A DNA stretch of 64,000 bases, taken from assembly GCA_902781505.1 (NCBI GenBank), contig CACZJL010000003.1, positions 1 through 64,000 on the forward strand, given 5' to 3'. Position 1 is the stretch's first letter. The number at the start of each line of letters is the position of its first letter. Source of the stretch: an uncultured Lachnospiraceae bacterium. GTDB taxonomy: Bacteria; Bacillota; Clostridia; Lachnospirales; Lachnospiraceae. Below the pieces are notes generated by a model. The model made no database searches. It was not told the DNA's origin and worked only from the letters and a program-made list of their open reading frames with translations. Shown one piece after another: positions 1-8,454 of this stretch. A program made the position numbers and the translations under genes.

Positions 1-74
1 TCGGTACTATGTTGAATGTCGCGATTCTCATTATACCTGAGGGCTGAGCCATTGGCTCTTTTGAATTATTGAAT

Positions 75-401
75 TTACACCATTATACGGACTCTATCCG
101 CCCTGCAGATTTCTGCCGTGAAATCAAACAAAGACCATCCGCGAATCAGGAATCCGGCAAAATAAACCATATTTACAAGATACATCCCCCACAGCGGATA
201 CTGCATCCAGACCTCATTCATCTCACATGACACAATATCTGCAATTGTCATGACAAGATTTGAAATCATCACGATGGCAAAGCTGAAGGTCTGTCTGACA
301 GGCAGATTCTTGCGCGAGAAATAGAAGGCAATCAACACCAGCTGTATCGGTATTGAAGCTAATCCAAAGTCATAATTATATCCGGAAAGCCAATGCATCA
401 T
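75..401 (-). CDS. Truncated membrane-sensor N-terminal fragment
   Basis: This 108-residue protein has about three hydrophobic segments and the phrases FGLASIPIQ, CEMNEVW and RGWSLFDFTAE. I associate these with the N-terminal membrane region of large GGDEF-type signalling proteins in Lachnospiraceae. The reading frame stops directly after that region, so the expected catalytic part is missing and this is probably a decayed gene. The ATG at 401 follows an AGGGG ribosome site and is preferred over a longer frame reaching 509. A possible extended -10 promoter lies at 489-497, so the fragment may still be expressed. The family assignment is from memory of conserved phrases only. Confidence 0.5.
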   Translation of the reverse strand: MMHWLSGYNYDFGLASIPIQLVLIAFYFSRKNLPVRQTFSFAIVMISNLVMTIADIVSCEMNEVWMQYPLWGMYLVNMVYFAGFLIRGWSLFDFTAEICRADRVRIMV

Positions 402-488
402 ACGTTTCACCCCTCTAAAAAGCAACAACGGTCCCTTATAAACGCTGTTCTCTGAAAATTTAACTGCAAAGATAAATATATATAGTAA

Positions 489-497
489 ATTATAGCA
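489..497 (-). promoter_or_regulatory. Extended -10 promoter
   Basis: On the minus strand the sequence TGCTATAAT gives a perfect -10 with the TGn extension. There is no good -35 at the usual distance. It lies about 90 bases upstream of the truncated sensor gene. Confidence 0.35.
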
Positions 498-541
498 TCC
501 GACCCTCAAAATGTATACCAGTTTTATCCTGCTGCCGGCGC

Positions 542-574
542 AAAAAAAACACCGGTTTCTGATAGAAATCGGTG
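542..574 (-). terminator. Rho-independent terminator after ribU
   Basis: On the minus strand a 10-bp stem (CACCGATTTC with GAAACCGGTG, one wobble pair) is followed by eight T residues. It lies 70 bases beyond the ribU stop. Confidence 0.8.
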
Positions 575-643
575 GTTCTTTTAGAGTTTAATTTCCGAAA
601 TAGGTAATATGCATTTAAATTGTTTTCGTCCAGTGAAAAACTC

Positions 644-1270
644 TCACCGGCTAAATCGCCTACCCATGGGAGTCTGAATATCTGTTCCCTTAATTACTCT
701 GGAAAGTGGCTTGTACACTAAAACAGTGATAATCACATTAATCATACCCTTAACGAATGTGAAAGGCACGTTAAACACCAGAATACTCTCTTCAACACTT
801 GTCATTGCCGGAATAATCTTCTGATATAAACTAAGGATTACTTCCTTTGGCATGAAGTTGTAGTAAACAGGATATACTACGAAAACATTAGATGGGAAAG
901 ATACGGCTGCCATTACAAGTGCGCCGATAAATGCTGAGAAAATCGCATTTGTTCTTGTCTTCTTACGCTTGTAAAGTGCACCGGAAACTCCGACGAAAAT
1001 CGCACCGAGCATGAAGTTACTTAATTCGCCAACGCCGAATGACTGAGAAGCGATGCAGTGAATCAGGTTCTTTAAGAACTCGATGGTAATACCCGCAGCC
1101 GGACCTAATGCAAAAGAACCGATTAATGCCGGAAGATCTGAGAAATCGAACTTAATGAAAGATGGCATGAATGGTACCACGATTTCAAGGTATTGCAGCA
1201 GAAATGCGCATGCAGAAAGGATTCCCGTTACTGTCATGTAACGTACGTTAAGTGTGTTGTTTTGTTTCAT
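644..1270 (-). CDS. ribU: Riboflavin ECF transporter S component, RibU-like
   Basis: A 208-residue integral membrane protein with about six hydrophobic segments. It resembles the substrate-binding S component of energy-coupling-factor vitamin transporters, with the family-typical stretch KFDFSDLPALIGSFALGP near residues 40-60. In that family RibU binds riboflavin and works with the shared EcfT and EcfA subunits, which are not encoded here. The vitamin specificity is supported by the FMN riboswitch directly upstream, because that aptamer normally controls riboflavin synthesis or uptake. The ATG at 1270 has a GGAGAG site just upstream; the longer frame to 1393 would run into the riboswitch terminator and is rejected. 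Confidence 0.88.
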   Translation of the reverse strand: MKQNNTLNVRYMTVTGILSACAFLLQYLEIVVPFMPSFIKFDFSDLPALIGSFALGPAAGITIEFLKNLIHCIASQSFGVGELSNFMLGAIFVGVSGALYKRKKTRTNAIFSAFIGALVMAAVSFPSNVFVVYPVYYNFMPKEVILSLYQKIIPAMTSVEESILVFNVPFTFVKGMINVIITVLVYKPLSRVIKGTDIQTPMGRRFSR

Positions 1271-1372
1271 TGTTTCTCTCCTTTTTTGAGTAAAGACCTG
1301 AGCTTCTTCGGAGAGTCCCTGTAAGCCGGAGCATTGCCTGACCTTAAAGCCCGGGGCGCAACCCCGACCGGT

Positions 1373-1409
1373 TAAAAAACGCCCTGTGAACAATTAAAAT
1401 TCACAGGGC
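1373..1409 (-). terminator. Riboswitch terminator (expression platform)
   Basis: On the minus strand a perfect 10-bp stem, GCCCTGTGAA with TTCACAGGGC, is followed by GTTTTTT. It lies between the FMN aptamer and ribU, so FMN binding would be expected to favour this terminator and switch uptake off. Confidence 0.88.
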
Positions 1410-1448
1410 GCATAAAAATCAGGCAATAAAACCTTTTACACGAACATT

Positions 1449-1562
1449 CTTCTTTCATCCAGACTATACTGTTGGTTCCGGAGTTTCACCGAATCGGTCC
1501 CTAAAGAAACTTTAAGGAGTCGCGGACTGTACCGCCAGTGGGGAATTGCGCCCCGCCCTGAA
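1449..1562 (-). promoter_or_regulatory. FMN riboswitch (RFN element)
   Basis: Read on the minus strand, the region has the conserved RFN blocks in order: AGGGCGGGGCGCAATTCCCC, then CTGGCGGTA, then GATTCGGTGAAACTCCGG, and finally GTATAGTCTGGATGAAAGAAG-like sequence at the 3' end. These define the six-helix FMN aptamer. With the terminator at 1373-1409 it forms a transcription-attenuation switch for ribU. Confidence 0.95.
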
Positions 1563-1591
1563 AAACACTCAATATTAATTTGTACTTTAAA

Positions 1592-1620
1592 AGATTAGCA
1601 CGCAAGGCTCGATGCGTCAA
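1592..1620 (-). promoter_or_regulatory. ribU promoter
   Basis: On the minus strand TTGACG and TAATCT are separated by 17 bp, placing the start just before the riboswitch. The -35 overlaps the stop codon of the upstream aminotransferase gene. Confidence 0.65.
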
Positions 1621-2786
1621 GACCTACTTGCGAGCCACTCTCCAACTTTCTTCGCACTTTCGCGAATCACGTCTACGGGCTGAACCAGCGCAAAACGAAC
1701 ATGATTTTTTCCTAAAGAGCCAAATGCAGAGCCAGGTGTTACGAGAACACCGGTTGCATCAAGCATCTGAAGAACAAAGTCATTATCATCCTCAAAACCT
1801 TGTGGAATCTCAGTCCAGACAAACATCGTACCTTCCGATTTCTTAATCGTCCAGCCAGCCTCACCGAAGCTCTCACAAATCGCATCGCGACGCTCCTCAT
1901 AAGCCTTCTGCTGTGCAATGACACCTTCCTGAGGACCATTTAACGCAGCAATCGCCGCTTTCTGAACAATCGTGCACATTCCATAATCAAACTGAGAACG
2001 AATCGTAGAAAACTTTTTGATAAACTCTTCATTTCCCAGGCAGAAAGACACACGCATGCCGGTCAGATTATAACTCTTTGAAAGAGAGTTGAACTCAACG
2101 CCAACCTCCTTTGCACCCGGGATGGAAAGGAATGAAAAGCCCTTTCTTCCATCGTACTCAATCTCAGAATATGCATTATCATGCAGAATACAGATATCAT
2201 ATTTTTTGGCAAATGCCACGATTTTCTCATAGCATTCTCTGTCTGCACACGTGCAGGTCGGATTCAGCGGATAGGAAATCACCATCATCTTAGCTTTGCG
2301 CGCTATATCCTCCGGAATCTTTTCAAGAGCCGGCATATAGTGATTATCAGGGTCTAACTCGTAATTTACAATCACTGCATCATTAAGATACGGGCCATCA
2401 GAGAAAATCGGATAGCCGGGATTTGGAGTAAGCACGATATCACCTGGATCACAGACTGTCCACGCGATGTGCGCAAAACCCTCCTGAGATCCGTTTAAGC
2501 TCATGAGTTCTGTCTTCTTTAAATCTACGTCATAGCGGCGCTTGTACCAGTCAACCACTGCCTGCTTTAACTCCTCTGAATCTACCAGAGAATACTTGTA
2601 ATTCTCAGGATCCATCGCAGCCTCAGCGACAGCCTTTCTGATATGCTCCGCAATCGGGAAGTCCGGAGTTCCAACGAAGAAATCGTGAACCTCCTTTCCC
2701 TCCTTTAATCTTGCCTGTTTCTTTTCATTAAGAATTGTAAAAATATTTGGCTTGAAATGATTCGCCTTTTCTGAATATTGAATCAT
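1617..2786 (-). CDS. Class I/II PLP-dependent aminotransferase
   Basis: A 389-residue fold-type I aminotransferase. The sequence shows the substrate/PLP motif YPLNPT near residue 172, the PLP-ring Asp and Tyr in LHDNAYSEI (about 203-206), and the Schiff-base lysine in SLSKSYNLTG (K237). The family normally has YPNNPTG; here the glycine after NPT is cysteine. Such proteins are usually annotated as aspartate, alanine or LL-diaminopimelate aminotransferase-like, and I cannot choose among these from sequence alone. The ATG at 2786 follows a strong AAGGAAGGAGAG site. It lies after the valS terminator, and its stop overlaps the ribU promoter. Confidence 0.85.
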   Translation of the reverse strand: MIQYSEKANHFKPNIFTILNEKKQARLKEGKEVHDFFVGTPDFPIAEHIRKAVAEAAMDPENYKYSLVDSEELKQAVVDWYKRRYDVDLKKTELMSLNGSQEGFAHIAWTVCDPGDIVLTPNPGYPIFSDGPYLNDAVIVNYELDPDNHYMPALEKIPEDIARKAKMMVISYPLNPTCTCADRECYEKIVAFAKKYDICILHDNAYSEIEYDGRKGFSFLSIPGAKEVGVEFNSLSKSYNLTGMRVSFCLGNEEFIKKFSTIRSQFDYGMCTIVQKAAIAALNGPQEGVIAQQKAYEERRDAICESFGEAGWTIKKSEGTMFVWTEIPQGFEDDNDFVLQMLDATGVLVTPGSAFGSLGKNHVRFALVQPVDVIRESAKKVGEWLASRS

Positions 2787-2838
2787 GGCTCTCCTTCCTT
2801 TTCTCACTGTATTCATGCGAGTCTGCAAATTTAGTGCG

Positions 2839-2875
2839 AAAAAACTCAACCGACAGTTTAATCTACCGGCTGAGC
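2839..2875 (-). terminator. Terminator after valS
   Basis: On the minus strand the stem GCTCAGCCGGTAG with CTGTCGGTTGAG (wobble pairs included) is followed by TTTTTT, 14 bases after the valS stop. Confidence 0.8.
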
Positions 2876-2888
2876 CCCATTATTTTAA

Positions 2889-5537
2889 TTACTTCTTAAG
2901 AGTTGCGAGACGCTCCTGAACCTGCTCAAGCATCTTTGTGTAGTTGGCAAGCTTCTCCTTCTCTTCATCAATCTTAGCCTTTGGAGCCTTGGAGATGAAC
3001 TTTTCGTTATTCAGCATACCGTTACTTCTCTTTAATTCCCCCTGAAGTCTCTTCTCTTCCTTGCTCAAACGCTCGATTTCCTTGTCGATATCAACGAGCT
3101 CGGCAAAAGGAATGTAAACCACCGCATCACGAACAACTGTGGACACAGCGTCTTCTGCGATACCAGCCTTATCAGCCTGGATGGTTACTTCTGACGCATA
3201 ACCAAGAGTTGCAAAGAAGTTCTTAGCGTTTTCAAATACAGAACGAACCTCTGCGGATTCGGAAACAACATAAACTGCTGCCTTACGGCTAGGTGCTACG
3301 TTCATTTCTGCACGAAGGTTACGGATATTCTTAACAGCTTCCTTGATACGCTCTGTTGCTGCTTCTTCTGCCGGGAAGCTGAGTGCTTCATCGAATGCAG
3401 GCCATGCGGAGATCATGATAGACTCTTCTGAATCCTGAAGGTTGCAGAAGATTTCCTCTGTGATGAATGGCATGAATGGATGAAGGAGCTTAAGAACAGA
3501 AATCAGAACCTTCTTTAAGGTCCATAAAGCTGCTGTCTTTGTCTCGTCTTCATCGTTGTAGAGACGAGGCTTAACCATTTCAACATACCAGTCACAGAAC
3601 TCATCCCAGGCAAATCCGGAGATGTTGTCATAAGCTACACCGAGTTCGAACTTGTCGAGGTTATCTGTAACGCCCTTAACAAGGCTGTTTAACTTGCTTA
3701 AGATCCACTTATCTGCATCTGTCAGGTTCTCTGGCATTGCATCAGTTGCCGAAATCTTTCCTTCCGGATCATTCATCATGATGAAACGGGAAGCGTTCCA
3801 GATCTTATTGGCAAAGTTTCTGCAAGCTTCTACTCTCTCGTAGTAGAAACGCATATCATTACCTGGTGTAGAGTTGCTTACTAAGGAAGCACGAAGTGCG
3901 TCTGCACCGTACTTGTCGATTACTTCAAGCGGATCAATACCATTTCCCAGAGACTTACTCATCTTACGTCCCTGTGAATCTCTTACGAGACCATGGAATA
4001 ATACGTGCTTGAATGGAGCCTTGCCCATATGCTCGTAACCTGAGAATACCATACGGATTACCCAGAAGAAGATGATGTCATAGCCCGTTACTAATACGTC
4101 TGTTGGATAGAAGTAGTCTAACTCTTCTGTCTTGTTTGGCCAGCCAAGTGTGGAAAATGGCCAGAGTGCAGAGGAGAACCAGGTATCAAGTGTATCAGGA
4201 TCCTGCGTCATATGGCCGCCGCAGTCAGGACAGGTATCATGTGCTTTAGCATCAACAACCATCTTACCGCACTTATCACAGTAATATGCAGGGATTCTGT
4301 GTCCCCACCAGAGCTGTCTTGAGATACACCAGTCACGGATGTTGTCTGTCCAGTTGAAGTATGTCTTCTGCATGGAAGCTGGAATCAGCTCAATTTCGCC
4401 GTTCTTAATGCCTTCAACAGCCGGCTTGATCAACTCGTCCATCTTTACGAACCACTGCTGCTTAACCATTGGCTCAACTGTTGTAGAGCAACGATCGTGA
4501 GTACCTACGTTATGTACGTGCTCTTCAACCTTTACTAAAAGGCCTTCAGCCTCAAGGTCAGCAACCATTGCCTTACGAGCTTCGTAACGGTCCATACCTG
4601 CGTACTTTCCGCACTTGTCGTTCATTGTTGCATCATCATTTAAGATGTTGATTACAGGAAGGTTATGTCTCTTACCAACTTCGAAATCGTTAGGGTCATG
4701 AGCAGGTGTAATCTTAACAACACCGGTACCAAATTCCTTATCAACGTAAGAGTCAGCGATAATTGGAATATCTCTGTCTGTTAATGGCAAATGTACCATC
4801 TTTCCTACGAGGTCCTTGTAACGGTCATCGTCCGGGTTAACAGCAAGTGCAGAGTCGCCAAGAAGTGTCTCAGGTCTTGTTGTTGCGATCTGAACGAAAC
4901 GTCCTTCTTCGCCGACGATTGGGTAGTTGATGTGCCAGAAATGACCATGCTGCTCTTCGTACTCTACCTCGGCATCAGAAATAGATGTGTTACATACAGG
5001 ACACCAGTTGATAATACGGCTGCCCTTATAGATTAATCCCTTTTCATAGAGATTGATAAATACCTTCTGAACGGCCTCTGAACAACCATCATCCATTGTA
5101 AAACGCTCACGGTCCCAGTCACAGGAAGTACCAAGCTTCTTTAACTGGCTTGTGATTGTGTTACCGTACTCTTCTCTCCACTGCCATACGCGCTTTAAGA
5201 AGCCTTCACGGCCTAATTCATGCTTATCAATACCTTCGGACTTTAACTGGTTAGTAACCTTAACCTCTGTAGAAATAGAAGCATGGTCAGTTCCTGGAAT
5301 CCAGAGCGCATCAAAGCCCTGCATTCTCTTATAACGAATCAGAATATCCTGCATCGTGTTATCAAGAGCATGTCCCATGTGCAGCTTACCTGTAATGTTT
5401 GGTGGTGGCATTACAATGGTGAATGGCTTCTTAGATCTGTCCACTTCAGCATGGAAATACTTCTTGTTCATCCACTTTTCGTACAGTCTTCCTTCAATCG
5501 CAGAAGGATCGTACTTTGTCTCAAGTTCCTTACTCAT
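2889..5537 (-). CDS. valS: Valyl-tRNA synthetase
   Basis: An 882-residue class I aminoacyl-tRNA synthetase that charges tRNA-Val in the cytoplasm. The HIGH signature appears as HMGH at residues 53-56 and the KMSKS loop as [15 protein letters not shown] four-cysteine zinc-ribbon-like insert (CDKC ... CPDC) lies in the catalytic half. The C-terminus is the charged coiled-coil tail typical of ValRS, from about DKEIERLSKEEKR to the end. Length is normal for the family. The ATG at 5537 follows GGAGAAG; the open frame continuing upstream runs through the T-box leader and is not protein. Expression should rise when tRNA-Val is uncharged. Confidence 0.97.
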   Translation of the reverse strand: MSKELETKYDPSAIEGRLYEKWMNKKYFHAEVDRSKKPFTIVMPPPNITGKLHMGHALDNTMQDILIRYKRMQGFDALWIPGTDHASISTEVKVTNQLKSEGIDKHELGREGFLKRVWQWREEYGNTITSQLKKLGTSCDWDRERFTMDDGCSEAVQKVFINLYEKGLIYKGSRIINWCPVCNTSISDAEVEYEEQHGHFWHINYPIVGEEGRFVQIATTRPETLLGDSALAVNPDDDRYKDLVGKMVHLPLTDRDIPIIADSYVDKEFGTGVVKITPAHDPNDFEVGKRHNLPVINILNDDATMNDKCGKYAGMDRYEARKAMVADLEAEGLLVKVEEHVHNVGTHDRCSTTVEPMVKQQWFVKMDELIKPAVEGIKNGEIELIPASMQKTYFNWTDNIRDWCISRQLWWGHRIPAYYCDKCGKMVVDAKAHDTCPDCGGHMTQDPDTLDTWFSSALWPFSTLGWPNKTEELDYFYPTDVLVTGYDIIFFWVIRMVFSGYEHMGKAPFKHVLFHGLVRDSQGRKMSKSLGNGIDPLEVIDKYGADALRASLVSNSTPGNDMRFYYERVEACRNFANKIWNASRFIMMNDPEGKISATDAMPENLTDADKWILSKLNSLVKGVTDNLDKFELGVAYDNISGFAWDEFCDWYVEMVKPRLYNDEDETKTAALWTLKKVLISVLKLLHPFMPFITEEIFCNLQDSEESIMISAWPAFDEALSFPAEEAATERIKEAVKNIRNLRAEMNVAPSRKAAVYVVSESAEVRSVFENAKNFFATLGYASEVTIQADKAGIAEDAVSTVVRDAVVYIPFAELVDIDKEIERLSKEEKRLQGELKRSNGMLNNEKFISKAPKAKIDEEKEKLANYTKMLEQVQERLATLKK

Positions 5538-5559
5538 AAACTTCTCCTCCAAAATCAAT

Positions 5560-5597
5560 AAAAAAGCCCCTTGCAGAGCTTTAGATCTGCAAAGGGC
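5560..5597 (-). terminator. T-box terminator of valS leader
   Basis: The minus-strand stem GCCCTTTGCAGA with TCTGCAAGGGGC is followed by TTTTTT, directly downstream of the T-box antiterminator sequence. Confidence 0.85.
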
Positions 5598-5830
5598 GTT
5601 ATAAACGCGGTACCACCTTTGTTTAACAGCTTTCGCTGTCCTCATTGCTTCGTAACGGGAAGAACCGTCGCGACTTACTTTTCGCCTTCGGTTATTGCCT
5701 GTAAGCGGTTCAGTCGCGCTGCTCGTGAAGCTACCTTCCTTCTTTTCTGCTTCGGATGCTCTCAGCCGGTGACATCCTTCTCTTAAAGCCAGATTTAAGA
5801 AGTACTCCTCTTCGTCATTGCATTTAAAAA
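5562..5830 (-). promoter_or_regulatory. T-box leader, probable tRNA-Val specificity
   Basis: On the minus strand the antiterminator T-box core GGTGGTACCGCG lies at 5606-5617, just before the terminator. About 200 bases upstream are a Stem I-like segment with AGTA and GAGA loop sequences and a specifier-loop-like stretch, GAAG-GTA-GCTTC. The GTA triplet (5732-5734 complement) is a valine codon and fits the downstream gene. The specifier placement is by eye, so it is less certain than the T-box itself. Confidence 0.9.
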
Positions 5831-5842
5831 TATACATCTGTG

Positions 5843-5871
5843 ATTCTAACACTGCCCCCGCAGTAAATCAA
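5843..5871 (-). promoter_or_regulatory. valS promoter
   Basis: On the minus strand TTGATT and TAGAAT are separated by 17 bp, immediately upstream of the T-box leader. Confidence 0.65.
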
Positions 5872-5926
5872 GGGGCAATTCAGCCGCCGTGCGCAAATGC
5901 GCCTGCATAAAGAACGCCGCCGCGCG

Positions 5927-7285
5927 TTACTCGCGCACTACGTCCGGTCGCTTCAAACTTTTATTACGAAGCAGCTGCACGATGAGCGGAATGACCATCA
6001 CGAACCACACAATCGGCTCAGCCAGAATGATTCCAAAATATCCAAGTGCCGGAGCTAAGAAGATGACCACAAGCACTTTGCCGGCAAGCTCGATAAAGCT
6101 GGAAACGATCGGTGTAATCCTGTCTCCGAAGCCCTGCATGGAATTACGAATCAAAGTTACCATAGCAGGTACAAAATAAAAGGCTGTATCGACTCTCAGA
6201 TATCTTACTGCAGGGTCTATAACCGCAGAATCTGTGGTACTTGCAAGCGCTCCTACAAGAGAGCCTGCAAAAAAATGCACCAGAATGATGACCAGAATCG
6301 TCCACACCCAGGTAATTCCGACTGCTGTCCGGATTCCTTTCCGGATTCTCGAATATTGTCCTGCTCCGAAATTTTGTCCGGAGAAGGTTGCCATTGTCAT
6401 TCCCAGTACACCAAACATCAGCATAAATACGCTGGTCAGTTTTCTTGCTGTCGTATGCGCAACGATAATGTCCGTACCAAACATGTTGATAGAGAACTGC
6501 AGTGCTACCGAACCAAAGTCCACAAGACACGCCATCATTCCCATCGAAAGTCCTGTCGAAAGGAGCTTGACAAGAAGTTGCCTGTCCATTTTAGAAACAA
6601 AGTCCTCTCTTCCCGGTCGCAAAAACGGATACTTTCGGAACATATACCAAAAACAGGCTACCATCGCAAGGCCCTGTGCAAGAACCGTTGCAATCGCTGC
6701 ACCCCGAACGCCCAGTGGAATCACTGCCATAAAGAACCAGTCCATCACGATATTGCTTACACAGCTTAACGCCAGAAAAATCAAAGGTGTCACCGTATCT
6801 CCAACAGCTCTGAGAAGCGAACTCGCTACATTGTAGAGCATCAGAGCCGTCATACCGCCAAAGATAATCAAAATATAATCGTACGCCAGAGAAAGAATCT
6901 CCTCCGGAGTGTTTAGAAGCCTTAGAATTCCTGTCAGATTCAGACAGATCAGAACGGTCAGAAGAACAGAAATCAATGTGCCCAGTTTAAATGCGCTCGC
7001 AACCGTGCGCTTAAGCCCGGCTTTATCATTTGCCCCGAAATGCTGTGCAGCGATTACGGCAAATCCATTGGTCAAACCATTTAAAAAGCCGATAATCATG
7101 GTATTCAGGGAGTTCGTAGATCCAACTGCGGCCAACGGAACCTGCCCTAAAATCATGCTTACCAGCTTCGTATCAACAATATTATAGGTCAGCTGAAGCA
7201 GATTCCCTAAAAATAAAGGAATCGCAAAACTGACAATCAATTTATAAATAGAACCTCTGGTTAAATCCTTCATAAAATCAATCAC
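5927..7285 (-). CDS. MATE family efflux transporter
   Basis: A membrane protein of about 450 residues with roughly twelve hydrophobic segments in two similar halves, as in multidrug and toxic compound extrusion transporters. The start resembles other clostridial MATE proteins (DLTRGSIYKLIVSFAIPLFLGNLLQ). The family exports cationic drugs or metabolites using a Na+ or H+ gradient; the substrate cannot be told from sequence. It follows carD by 20 bp and is probably co-transcribed with it. The start is uncertain: a GTG at 7285 and an ATG at 7273 are both possible, and neither has a strong ribosome site. Confidence 0.9.
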   Translation of the reverse strand: MIDFMKDLTRGSIYKLIVSFAIPLFLGNLLQLTYNIVDTKLVSMILGQVPLAAVGSTNSLNTMIIGFLNGLTNGFAVIAAQHFGANDKAGLKRTVASAFKLGTLISVLLTVLICLNLTGILRLLNTPEEILSLAYDYILIIFGGMTALMLYNVASSLLRAVGDTVTPLIFLALSCVSNIVMDWFFMAVIPLGVRGAAIATVLAQGLAMVACFWYMFRKYPFLRPGREDFVSKMDRQLLVKLLSTGLSMGMMACLVDFGSVALQFSINMFGTDIIVAHTTARKLTSVFMLMFGVLGMTMATFSGQNFGAGQYSRIRKGIRTAVGITWVWTILVIILVHFFAGSLVGALASTTDSAVIDPAVRYLRVDTAFYFVPAMVTLIRNSMQGFGDRITPIVSSFIELAGKVLVVIFLAPALGYFGIILAEPIVWFVMVIPLIVQLLRNKSLKRPDVVRE

Positions 7286-7305
7286 ACCAAATAATTCTCG
7301 TAAAA

Positions 7306-7803
7306 TCAGTCAACGCCAAGATATTCATCCATCTTGTCGGCTACTTCAGAAAAATCCTTCTCAAAAGAAGTTGCCATTTCTCCGTAAAGAAGCTTTCTTG
7401 CTGTGAGAAGCATTCTCGAATCTGCACTCTTCATCTTGCGCACTTCCTTTGCACGCTCATTACGAATCATATACAGTGAACGGATTAAATGCATCAGCTT
7501 ATATGGATCCTGACTCTTTACGTATTCATCGTAATCTCTTGGTGAAATCTTATTCTGAAGATTCTCATCATCCTTACAATGCTTCGCAATGCTCATCAGC
7601 TTCTTGCATTCCGTTTTCTTAACAACGGAACGAATCATTACTTTTGTATTGGCAACCGGTGAATAAATAATACCCTTACTGTCATAGACCGGCTGTAAAA
7701 AATAATAATCTCCTGTAACGCCCTTAATTGGTGGTGTTCCGATTTCTTCGACCTCACAGGCTCCGATTACTCCGTACACTACCTTTTCTCCTACTTCAAA
7801 CAT
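7306..7803 (-). CDS. CarD family transcriptional regulator
   Basis: A 165-residue protein whose N-terminal 60 residues form the CarD/TRCF RNA-polymerase-interacting domain (FEVGEKVVYGVIGACEVEEI ... YYFLQPVYD). The C-terminal half is helical and charged, as in the DNA-binding part of CarD. Proteins of this family bind the RNA polymerase beta subunit and stabilise open promoter complexes. The ATG at 7803 is chosen because AAAGGAAAGG lies nine bases upstream; a TTG two codons earlier would be too close to it. It has its own promoter and is followed by the MATE gene. Confidence 0.9.
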   Translation of the reverse strand: MFEVGEKVVYGVIGACEVEEIGTPPIKGVTGDYYFLQPVYDSKGIIYSPVANTKVMIRSVVKKTECKKLMSIAKHCKDDENLQNKISPRDYDEYVKSQDPYKLMHLIRSLYMIRNERAKEVRKMKSADSRMLLTARKLLYGEMATSFEKDFSEVADKMDEYLGVD

Positions 7804-7868
7804 GAACAAATACCTTTCCTTTCGGTGTCCCCACCGGCTGTAACATTTGCCCCCTATATCGCAAATCT

Positions 7869-7897
7869 ATTATACTCTCTTAACTTGAAATTTGCAA
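7869..7897 (-). promoter_or_regulatory. carD promoter
   Basis: On the minus strand TTGCAA and a perfect TATAAT are separated by 17 bp, about 65 bases before the carD ATG. Confidence 0.7.
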
Positions 7898-7980
7898 CAG
7901 TATTGAAATAGTGATACCGTTTTCATGCATGATATCAGAAAATATGCTGTCTGAATCCGCTTAAATTATTAACCGATAAC

Positions 7981-8016
7981 AAAAACCGGTCCCTGCCATG
8001 CGGCAGAAACCGGTTA
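7981..8016 (-). terminator. Terminator after the DUF6465 gene
   Basis: On the minus strand the stem ACCGGTTTCTGCC with GCAGGGACCGGT is followed by TTTTTG. It closes the HPr/DUF6465 unit. Confidence 0.8.
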
Positions 8017-8045
8017 AATTCGTTATTTATAAGCTCATCATCATC

Positions 8046-8420
8046 TTAGAACAGATATACATCGCCCATAACTTTATCGTTCACAACATAGTAAACTGTG
8101 TTCTCTTCAGGCTTTACATAAAGTCTGACAGACTTAATCTTATCAACGTTGTGATTCTCCTTTGCATCAGCTTCCACACGAACCAGAATATCATCCTGTG
8201 CTACCTGCTTGCCAAATGCTTCAAAGTAAACCTTCACATCGGTTGTCTTCTTAGCAGCCTTTGTTGTAGTCTTCTTTGCAGTAGTCTTCTTAGCTGTTGT
8301 TTTCTTGGCAGTTGTCTTTTTGGCTGCAGCTTTTTTATCAGAAGCCTTCTTGCTCTCTGCTTCAGCTGCAACTTCTGCTGCTTTAACTTCAGTTTCGTCG
8401 ATTGCTGTGGTCTTTTTCAT
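8046..8420 (-). CDS. DUF6465 family protein with lysine-rich tail
   Basis: A 124-residue protein with two parts. Residues 1-60 are Ala/Lys/Thr-rich with tandem KKTTA units, resembling the basic tails of histone-like proteins. Residues 60-124 are a compact domain (VKVYFEAFGKQVAQDDI ... DVYLF) that I recognise as DUF6465, function unknown. There is no signal peptide. It begins 34 bp after the HPr-like gene and ends at a terminator, so the two are probably one transcript. The basic tail suggests nucleic-acid or surface binding, but that is inference. Confidence 0.8.
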   Translation of the reverse strand: MKKTTAIDETEVKAAEVAAEAESKKASDKKAAAKKTTAKKTTAKKTTAKKTTTKAAKKTTDVKVYFEAFGKQVAQDDILVRVEADAKENHNVDKIKSVRLYVKPEENTVYYVVNDKVMGDVYLF

Positions 8421-8454
8421 TATTAGTTCCCCTCTTTCTTAGATGTATTTAAAG

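Noticed and set aside
46..62. Small hairpin GAGCC-ATT-GGCTC followed by TTTT on the plus strand at the window edge
   Set aside because: The stem is only 5 bp and the gene it could terminate lies outside the window.
5538..5852. N-terminal extension of ValS of about 105 residues
   Set aside because: It corresponds to the T-box leader; the ATG at 5537 has a proper ribosome site and matches the family start.
6234..6836. 200-residue plus-strand open frame
   Set aside because: It is antisense to the MATE gene, has no family features and no ribosome site, and reflects the codon bias of the real gene.
7998..8426. Cysteine- and leucine-rich plus-strand open frame
   Set aside because: It is the reverse complement of the KKTTA repeats of the DUF6465 gene; the apparent Cys-rich membrane protein is an artefact.
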